A DNA stretch of 37,485 bases from Microvirga sp. (GTDB lineage Bacteria; Pseudomonadota; Alphaproteobacteria; Rhizobiales; Beijerinckiaceae), in contig NZ_JACXAB010000039.1 in NCBI RefSeq assembly GCF_014699075.1, forward strand, positions 1-37,485. Reading direction: 5' to 3'. Positions 31,636 through 37,485 of the stretch are shown here, one piece after another. The first letter of the stretch is position 1, and each line of letters begins with the position of its first letter. The notes under the pieces were generated by a model that worked only from the letters and a program-made list of their open reading frames with translations, ran no database searches and was not told where the DNA came from. Both the position numbers and the translations under genes were made by a program.

Positions 31636-32328
31636 TTGATTACATTCTACTACAACCTTGCCCCCAACCCGATGAAGGTGGCGCTGTGCCTGGAGGAGAT
31701 GAACCTCCCGTATGAACTCAAGCCCGTGGATACCCGTAAAGGCGAGCAGCACCAGCCGGACTTTCTGGCCATCAATCCAAATGGCAAGGTGCCTGTGATC
31801 ATCGATCAGGATACCGGCGCAAGGGTCTTCGACTCGAACGCGATCCTGCTCTATCTTGCGGAGAGGACGGGGCAGTTTCTGCCTGACAGCACACCGATTG
31901 CGCGGGGTGAGCTTCTCTCGTGGCTGATGTTCATTGCAACGGGCGTCGGCCCATTCTCAGGCCAAGCCGTGCATTTCAAGCACTTTGCCCCTGAGCCCAA
32001 GGATTACGCCGTCAATCGTTATCTGTACGAAGCGAAGCGGCACTACGGTGTCATTGATGCCCATCTATCCGGGCAGCGCTACATGGTGCGAGAGACCTAC
32101 ACCATCGTTGACATGGCCCTATGGGGATGGGCGCGCATGGTGCCCTTCATCCTGGGCGAGAACGCATGGGACGACTTCCCGAACCTCAAGCGTCTCTTTG
32201 ACGAGATCAGCGCTCGCCCGGCCGCTCAGACGGCTGCCGCGCTGAAGGAGCGGCACAGCTTCAAAGCTGAGATGGACGATGAAGCACGCCAACATATGTT
32301 CCGACATTTGGCTGCCCCGGCTAGCTGA
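31636..32328 (+). CDS. glutathione S-transferase
   Basis: A 230-residue GST of the Ure2p/YfcG-like type. The thioredoxin-fold half starts LITFYYNLAPNPMKVALCLEE (in part), with INPNGKVPVIID and the DSNAILLYLAERTG motif. The helical half ends with AALKERHSFKAEMD. I chose TTG 31636 because the family begins at ITFYYN and GGAG stands ten bases before. A 69-base upstream extension in the same frame is unlikely. It detoxifies electrophiles or reduces disulfides with glutathione. Confidence 0.9.
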   Translation: MITFYYNLAPNPMKVALCLEEMNLPYELKPVDTRKGEQHQPDFLAINPNGKVPVIIDQDTGARVFDSNAILLYLAERTGQFLPDSTPIARGELLSWLMFIATGVGPFSGQAVHFKHFAPEPKDYAVNRYLYEAKRHYGVIDAHLSGQRYMVRETYTIVDMALWGWARMVPFILGENAWDDFPNLKRLFDEISARPAAQTAAALKERHSFKAEMDDEARQHMFRHLAAPAS

Positions 32329-32501
32329 CATTTCAGGCGTGCCGCCGTTCCTCAGTTGAGCCAGCAGAATGGCCGCTGGGCGGAGGTAAGAGCCGTGGAG
32401 AGACATAGGGGTCCAGGGGAGTTCCTCGTCGGACGCTGGAAGTGCAGCACCAGATGTGGTGAACAACCCAGGTGCGAAGCAACTGAGGCGGCCGTCTGGC
32501 G

Positions 32502-33980
32502 TTACGTCCCGCAGAATGTCCGATAGACGCGCTGGTGTGGTTCCGGTGGTTCGGAATAGTGGGCGAACGCTGGCTGGTCCTCATAGGGACGCGAGAGGAC
32601 CATCAGAAGCTCCTCGAACGGAGCAAAGTCGCCCTGCTCCACCGCAGCTTGTATCATCGCCTCCACGCGATGATTGCGCGGGATAAAGGCTGGGTTAACC
32701 GCGCGCATGGCAGCTTGGCGCCTGACACCACCTTGCGGTTCAAGGCTCAACCGCTCGCGCCAACGGGTGGCCCAAGCATCATAAGCAAGTGGATTGATGA
32801 AGAGGTTTCGGACGGCCTCGTCTCCCTCAAGACCAGCGGCAGCATCGCTCAGCCGCCGGAAGGTCAGGGTGAAGTCAGCCTGGTTCTCAGCCATCGCCTT
32901 CAGGAGATCCCCGGCAAGTGTCAGATCTTCCTCTCGCTCCGTCATCAGCCCGAGCTTGCGCTTGAGCCCCGCGTGATAGGCCGCCTCGAACTTGCCCGCG
33001 AAAGCTTCGAGCGCCTCGCTCGCTTCAGCCACGGCCTTCTCCTCGTCTTCAGACAGAAGCGGCAGAAGCGTCTCGGCAAGTCGCGTCAAATTCCAGAGGC
33101 CGATGCGCGGCTGGTTGCCATAGGCATAGCGGCCCTGCCGGTCGATGGAGCTGAAGACTGTCGCCGGATCGTAGGCATCCATGAAGGCACACGGGCCATA
33201 ATCGATCGTCTCGCCGGCGATGGACATGTTGTCGGTGTTCATGACTCCATGGATGAAGCCGATGTGCAGCCAACGGGCAATGAGGTCGGCCTGGGCGGCG
33301 ATCACCTGGTCGAGGAAAGCGCGGTAGGGATGGTCGCTTTCGGCAGCGTGCGGGTAGTGTCGGCCGATGACGTAGTCGGCAAGGAGGCGTAGCCCTTCCG
33401 TATCCTGCCGGGCTGCAAAGAACTGGAACGTGCCGACCCGAATATGGCTCGACGCCACCCGGGTGAGAACCGCACCGGGAAGTGGCGTCTCCCGGACAAC
33501 GATCTCCCCGGTTAACACCGCGGCGAGTGCACGCGTTGTCGGCAGCCCAAGCGCGGCCATTGCCTCGCTGAGGAGATACTCACGCAGGACAGGCCCCAGC
33601 GCCGCCCGCCCATCGCCGCGGCGCGAGAAGGGTGTCGGACCTGAGCCTTTGAGCTGAATGTCCCGACGGATGCCATTTTGGTCGACCACTTCACCGAGGA
33701 GGATGGCACGACCATCGCCGAGCTGCGGCACGAATTGCCCAAACTGGTGCCCGGCATAGGCCATGGCGATCGGCTCTGCCGCATCCGGAACGCGGTTGCC
33801 GGACAAAAGCTCAACTCCATCAGGGCTGGAGAGGTGATCAGGGTCGAGGCCGAGGTGCAACGCAAGGTCCCGGTTCAGCCGGATGAGCCTCGGAGCTATG
33901 ACGGCTTCGGGTTCAATGCGCGCATAGAACCGATCAGGCAGGCGCGCGTAGGTGTTATCGAAGGGAAAATGAATTGTCAT
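32502..33980 (-). CDS. selO: SelO/YdiU family protein AMPylase
   Basis: A 492-residue pseudokinase-fold protein. YAGHQFGQFVPQLGDGRA, QLKGSGPTPFSRRGDGRA (substrate-lysine region near residue 110), GVMNTDNMSIAGETIDYG and AFMDAYDP are family hallmarks, with conserved metal and catalytic Asn and Asp. SelO transfers AMP to Ser/Thr/Tyr of proteins in oxidative stress. A Cys is third from the end (FCGT), the position of selenocysteine in animal SelO. Confidence 0.95.
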   Translation of the reverse strand: MTIHFPFDNTYARLPDRFYARIEPEAVIAPRLIRLNRDLALHLGLDPDHLSSPDGVELLSGNRVPDAAEPIAMAYAGHQFGQFVPQLGDGRAILLGEVVDQNGIRRDIQLKGSGPTPFSRRGDGRAALGPVLREYLLSEAMAALGLPTTRALAAVLTGEIVVRETPLPGAVLTRVASSHIRVGTFQFFAARQDTEGLRLLADYVIGRHYPHAAESDHPYRAFLDQVIAAQADLIARWLHIGFIHGVMNTDNMSIAGETIDYGPCAFMDAYDPATVFSSIDRQGRYAYGNQPRIGLWNLTRLAETLLPLLSEDEEKAVAEASEALEAFAGKFEAAYHAGLKRKLGLMTEREEDLTLAGDLLKAMAENQADFTLTFRRLSDAAAGLEGDEAVRNLFINPLAYDAWATRWRERLSLEPQGGVRRQAAMRAVNPAFIPRNHRVEAMIQAAVEQGDFAPFEELLMVLSRPYEDQPAFAHYSEPPEPHQRVYRTFCGT

Positions 33981-34251
33981 GGTCCAGGCTCACCATTAGG
34001 ACCACGTGAAATCGTATGAGGCGCTTCAGAAAACAAGAGTCAGACTGTCAATCCAGACTGGGTTCAAGGCACTCCCATTGCAATCTTGTATAACTGATCT
34101 GCCCACACGCATGGGAGCAGACTACCCGCTCCACGGTTCTGCTCCCTCCCGGATACCTTGTGCATTAACGATCTGGCGACCCGCACCCTCTAGTCTGCCC
34201 CGCTGGGCCCCACGCGTGGGCCTGTCCTGTTGGCAGGCGGAAGGTGTGGGA

Positions 34252-35253
34252 ATGCGGGGCCAAGCTGACTTTTTCTTAGACTACGACGCACCGCCGGGTC
34301 CGATCGAGACGGGTCCCGCCAGTGACATTGTCATTAAAGCCAAGCATCGCAGCGAGTCGTTCAGAGCCCCTAACCTTGAGACCGCCGCCCGGATGCTGGA
34401 GGCCACAGGTGACTACCGCGTTCTGCGTCGATTGACACCACGCCCCATCGTCGCGTCACGCACCGCTCGCCAGGATGAGAAGATCGCCGTCATCCTCGAC
34501 ACCGAAACCACAGGTCTCGATCATACGAGGGACGAGGTCATCGAACTCGGCATGATTGCCTTCACCTATGATCATGAAGGCCGGATCAGTGATGTGATCG
34601 GAACGTTCAATGCGCTGCGTGAGCCGAGCGTAACTATCAGTCCTGAGATCACCCGCCTGACCGGGATCACGCCTGACATGGTCGCCGGCCAACTGCTTGA
34701 TCTTGAGGCAGTGGAGAAGTTCATCGCGCCAGCGGAGTTGATCATCGCGCACAATGCTCGCTTTGATCGGCCCTTTTGTGAGCGCCTGTCCAAGGACTTT
34801 CAGGTCAAGGCCTGGGCCTGCTCTCATTCCGAGATCTCCTGGAGCGGGTTCGGCTTCGAGGGATCGAAGCTGGGCTATCTCCTGACGCAGTGTGGCTGGT
34901 TCCACCAGGGGCACCGCGCAGTGGAGGACTGCCATGCCCTGCTTGAGGTGTTGGCTTCTCCCCTGCCGCCGGAGGCTGGTCTCCCTTTCAAGCACCTGCT
35001 GGCCTCGGCCCGGAAGTCGCTCCTACGCATCTGGGCGGAGAGCACCCCGTTCGACATGAAGGACGTGCTGAAGGCGCGAGGCTATCGGTGGAATGACGGG
35101 ACCAACGGACGCCCAAAATCGTGGTGGGTGGAGGTTGATGAGGAGGCCGGCGAGGCGGAGCTCACGTTTCTTCGGCGCGAGGTTTACCGGCGTGAGGTCG
35201 AGCCTTACACCCAGAAGATTACTGCCTTCGAGAGGTTTCGGTCGGCACGCTAA
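34252..35253 (+). CDS. DEDDh 3'-5' exonuclease (DNA polymerase III epsilon-like)
   Basis: A 333-residue protein from ATG 34252 (MRGQADFFLDYDAPPG), with GGCGGAAGG upstream. Exo I LDTETTGLDH (Asp, Glu), Exo II IIAHNARFDRPF (Asp), and Exo III HRAVEDCHALLEV (His, Asp) are all present in residues ~75-230. The remaining C-terminal part, with RGYRWNDGTNGRPKSWWVEVDEE, is an extra domain seen in standalone exonucleases. The longer in-frame extension upstream (34006) has no domain character. Not the replicative DnaQ by length; probably a repair or RNA-processing exonuclease. Confidence 0.87.
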   Translation: MRGQADFFLDYDAPPGPIETGPASDIVIKAKHRSESFRAPNLETAARMLEATGDYRVLRRLTPRPIVASRTARQDEKIAVILDTETTGLDHTRDEVIELGMIAFTYDHEGRISDVIGTFNALREPSVTISPEITRLTGITPDMVAGQLLDLEAVEKFIAPAELIIAHNARFDRPFCERLSKDFQVKAWACSHSEISWSGFGFEGSKLGYLLTQCGWFHQGHRAVEDCHALLEVLASPLPPEAGLPFKHLLASARKSLLRIWAESTPFDMKDVLKARGYRWNDGTNGRPKSWWVEVDEEAGEAELTFLRREVYRREVEPYTQKITAFERFRSAR

Positions 35254-35368
35254 GCGGCACCTGCTAGATCCGAACACGGCTGCCCTCACCCGAGACTTTC
35301 AGCCTTGAAATCTTGGTTGTGCGCTGCCATCTCATCGCCCGCCGGAGCAACAAGGTTCATCTCACGCC

Positions 35369-37267
35369 ATGACGACTGCTGACACCACTCCCGCCCCTGA
35401 GAGCCACACGTTCGAGGCCGATGTCGCCAAGCTGCTGCACCTGATGGTGCACTCGGTCTATTCCGACAAGGACGTCTTTCTGCGCGAGTTGATCTCGAAC
35501 GGGGCCGATGCCTGCGAGAAGCTGCGCTACGAGGCGATCGCCAACCCTGCCCTGCTCGGCGATGACCCCAAGGCTCGGATCACGCTGCTGATCGATGCCG
35601 ACAACCGCCACCTGACGGTGGAGGACAACGGCATCGGCATGAGCCGGGACGAGATGATTGAGGCGCTCGGCACCATTGCCCGCTCGGGCACCAAGGCTTT
35701 CATGGACCGGATCCAGGCCGCCCAGGGCGGCGAGGGAGCCCAGCTCATCGGGCAGTTTGGCGTCGGCTTCTACTCCGCCTTCATGGTGGCCGACCGGGTC
35801 GACGTCGTCTCACGCCGAGCTGGCAGTGAGGAGGCGACGCTCTGGTCGTCCGACGGCCAAGGCTCCTATACGGTCGCGCCCGCAGCACTCGATGAGGCGC
35901 CCGCCCGCGGCACGCGAGTGATCCTCCATCTGATGGAGGGTGCCACCTCCTACACGGAGCGGTACCGGCTCGAGCGCATCGTGAAGGAGCAGTCGGGCCA
36001 CGTTCCGGTGCCGATCTCCCTTGTCGAGAAGCCCGGAGCGGAGCCGCAGGAGGTCGCCGACGGCGCTGCTCTGTGGGTGAAGCCGCGCTCCGGGATCACG
36101 CCCGAGGACTACACCGACTTCTACCGCAGCGTGGCCGGCCAGTTCGACGAGCCGGCGCTGACGGTGCATTTCCGGGCCGAGGGCCGCCACGAATACACGG
36201 CGCTTGCCTTCGTGCCGGGCTCCACGCCGTTCGACCTGTTCGATCCCGACCGTCACGGGCGGATGAAGCTTTACGTGAAGCGGGTCTTCATCACCGATGA
36301 AGCCGAGCTCCTGCCACGCTACCTGCGCTTCGTGCGCGGGCTCGTCGACTCGGCTGACCTGCCGCTCAACGTCTCGCGCGAGATGATCCAGGAGAGCCCG
36401 CTTCTGGCCGCCATCAAGAAGGGTGTGACCAATCGCGTGCTCAGTGAACTCGAGAAGCTCGCACAGAACGATGCGGAGACCTACACCAAGGTGTGGGAGA
36501 CCTTCGGCCCGGTGCTGAAGGAAGGGCTCTACGAGGATTTCGAGCGGCGCTCGACGTTGCTGGGACTGGGCCGGTTCAAGACCACCGGGTCCGGTGGCGG
36601 GTGGCGCTCGCTCAAGGATTATGTCGGCTCCCTCAGGGAGAACCAGACGGCGATCTACTACGTGACGGGTACGGATCTCGCCCGGCTCGAGGCCTCGCCG
36701 CAGCTCGAAGGCTTCCGGGCCCGCGGCATCGAGGTGCTGCTGCTGCCCGATCCGGTCGACAGTTTCTGGGTCACGGCTGGCGTCGATTACGAGGGCAAGC
36801 CGTTCAAGTCAGTAACCCAGGGCGGTGCCGACCTGGCGCAGATCCCGCTGACCGAGGCCCAGGAGAATGCGGGCGCGCCGGCAACGGAGGCGGTGACGGG
36901 CTTCATCCAATCCGTGAAGGCTACCCTAGGCGAGGCCGTGGCCGATGTGCGCGCCTCCGTGCGGCTGACGGAAAGCGCCGCCTGCCTCGTGGCACCCGAG
37001 ACTGGCATGGACCGCCAACTGGAGCGGCTCCTGGCTCGAGCAGGACAGCTGGGATCGGCAGCAAAACCCATCCTAGAGATCAACCCGCGCCATGACCTCA
37101 TTGTCGCCCTAGCAGATCTCGGAGATGCCGAACAGACACTTCGTGAAGACGCGGCCCATCTCCTGCTGGACGAGGCCCGGATTCTGGACGGGGAATTGCC
37201 GGCCGACGCGAGAGCATTTTCGCAACGGCTCGCACGGGTCATGCGGCGGTGCATTTCGAATGGATAG
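35369..37267 (+). CDS. htpG: molecular chaperone HtpG (Hsp90)
   Basis: A 632-residue Hsp90. The N-terminal ATPase has LISNGADACEKLRY, DNGIGM, ARSGTKAF and GQFGVGFYSAFMVAD. The middle domain has RHGRMKLYVKRVFI and LPLNVSREMIQESPLL (catalytic Arg), and the C-terminal dimerisation domain ends with HLLLDEARILDGELP. The length equals that of bacterial HtpG. It acts in the cytosol under heat and other stress. No heat-shock promoter was defined. Confidence 0.97.
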   Translation: MTTADTTPAPESHTFEADVAKLLHLMVHSVYSDKDVFLRELISNGADACEKLRYEAIANPALLGDDPKARITLLIDADNRHLTVEDNGIGMSRDEMIEALGTIARSGTKAFMDRIQAAQGGEGAQLIGQFGVGFYSAFMVADRVDVVSRRAGSEEATLWSSDGQGSYTVAPAALDEAPARGTRVILHLMEGATSYTERYRLERIVKEQSGHVPVPISLVEKPGAEPQEVADGAALWVKPRSGITPEDYTDFYRSVAGQFDEPALTVHFRAEGRHEYTALAFVPGSTPFDLFDPDRHGRMKLYVKRVFITDEAELLPRYLRFVRGLVDSADLPLNVSREMIQESPLLAAIKKGVTNRVLSELEKLAQNDAETYTKVWETFGPVLKEGLYEDFERRSTLLGLGRFKTTGSGGGWRSLKDYVGSLRENQTAIYYVTGTDLARLEASPQLEGFRARGIEVLLLPDPVDSFWVTAGVDYEGKPFKSVTQGGADLAQIPLTEAQENAGAPATEAVTGFIQSVKATLGEAVADVRASVRLTESAACLVAPETGMDRQLERLLARAGQLGSAAKPILEINPRHDLIVALADLGDAEQTLREDAAHLLLDEARILDGELPADARAFSQRLARVMRRCISNG

Positions 37268-37485
37268 ACTGAAACGATTGTACGCGAGAGCGTGGTTTGC
37301 AGTCGCCGCGCCTGGCTGCGACTAGTGCCACCTGTGTGTACCACTCGGCAGCCATGAAGCGGTTGTCGTGATCGAACGTCATCATGCCAACGTGGAGGAT
37401 CGGTACCCTGGCTCACTGGCAGGGATCCGCCACCTGAGACAACAAAGGCGCATCTCATCTATACGTAAAAGTGAAGAGCCCAGCT
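37268..37485. other. region after htpG, no gene called
   Basis: No terminator and no clear gene. A minus-strand ORF 37239-37385 (48 residues, starting MMTFDHDNRFMAAEWYTQ) overlaps the end of htpG and is too uncertain to call. Confidence 0.3.

Noticed and set aside
37239..37385. 48-residue minus-strand ORF overlapping the htpG end
   Set aside because: It overlaps a certain gene and has a weak ribosome-binding site; left uncalled.
1..37485. CRISPR arrays, rRNA genes, classical toxin-antitoxin pairs, integrases
   Set aside because: None was recognised on either strand; no regularly spaced direct repeats were seen by eye.

Overview
The window looks like a piece of a GC-rich alphaproteobacterial chromosome. 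The MucR/Ros regulator, a NepR-like anti-sigma factor, a BTLCP transglutaminase-like protease, a DUF6894 protein and a short conserved Rhizobiales-type small protein all point to the Hyphomicrobiales, possibly Methylobacterium or Microvirga. That placement is inferred from gene families, not from a search. No rRNA and no CRISPR array were seen.

Left part (1-10.2 kb): a tRNA-Lys-like sequence with a disrupted 5' half is followed by a compact gene cluster. livG-livF-livH-livM run leftwards with overlapping ends. A divergent set runs rightwards: a TIGR04076-family protein, an aldo/keto reductase, a SnoaL-like protein, the periplasmic binding protein of the transporter, a second aldo/keto reductase fused to a RidA-like domain, and an ABM-type small monooxygenase. 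A PLP-dependent threonine-dehydratase-like enzyme converges on it. Together they look like an uptake and catabolism module for an unknown small carbonyl or amino compound. This is the most coherent candidate for an undescribed system in the window.

Middle part (10.8-19.9 kb): mostly single genes. They are a BTLCP protease, a MucR regulator, a glycine-zipper secreted protein, a membrane-anchored hypothetical, a 44-residue zinc-finger-like protein, a sirtuin, then a run of small stress or metabolism-type proteins (DsrE, NTF2-like, cupin), an ABC exporter and another cupin.

Debris and small-gene zone (19.9-25.3 kb): low coding density, a remnant of a carboxypeptidase Taq-like N-terminus, a broken phage portal gene, a 24-bp perfect palindrome, two rightward intrinsic terminators without an obvious gene before them (candidate small RNA and leader), a DUF6894 protein, three very small leftward ORFs (one broken by an in-frame TGA), and an AbiU2-like HEPN gene cut off by a complete IS3-family element.

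Right part (25.3-37.5 kb): a phosphodiester glycosidase, a VAT-1-type quinone oxidoreductase, a NepR-like protein, a RecD2 helicase followed by a CoiA-like nuclease, a second copy of the ABM monooxygenase, a glutathione S-transferase, SelO, a DEDDh exonuclease and HtpG. These are mostly chromosomal housekeeping, DNA-processing and stress genes.
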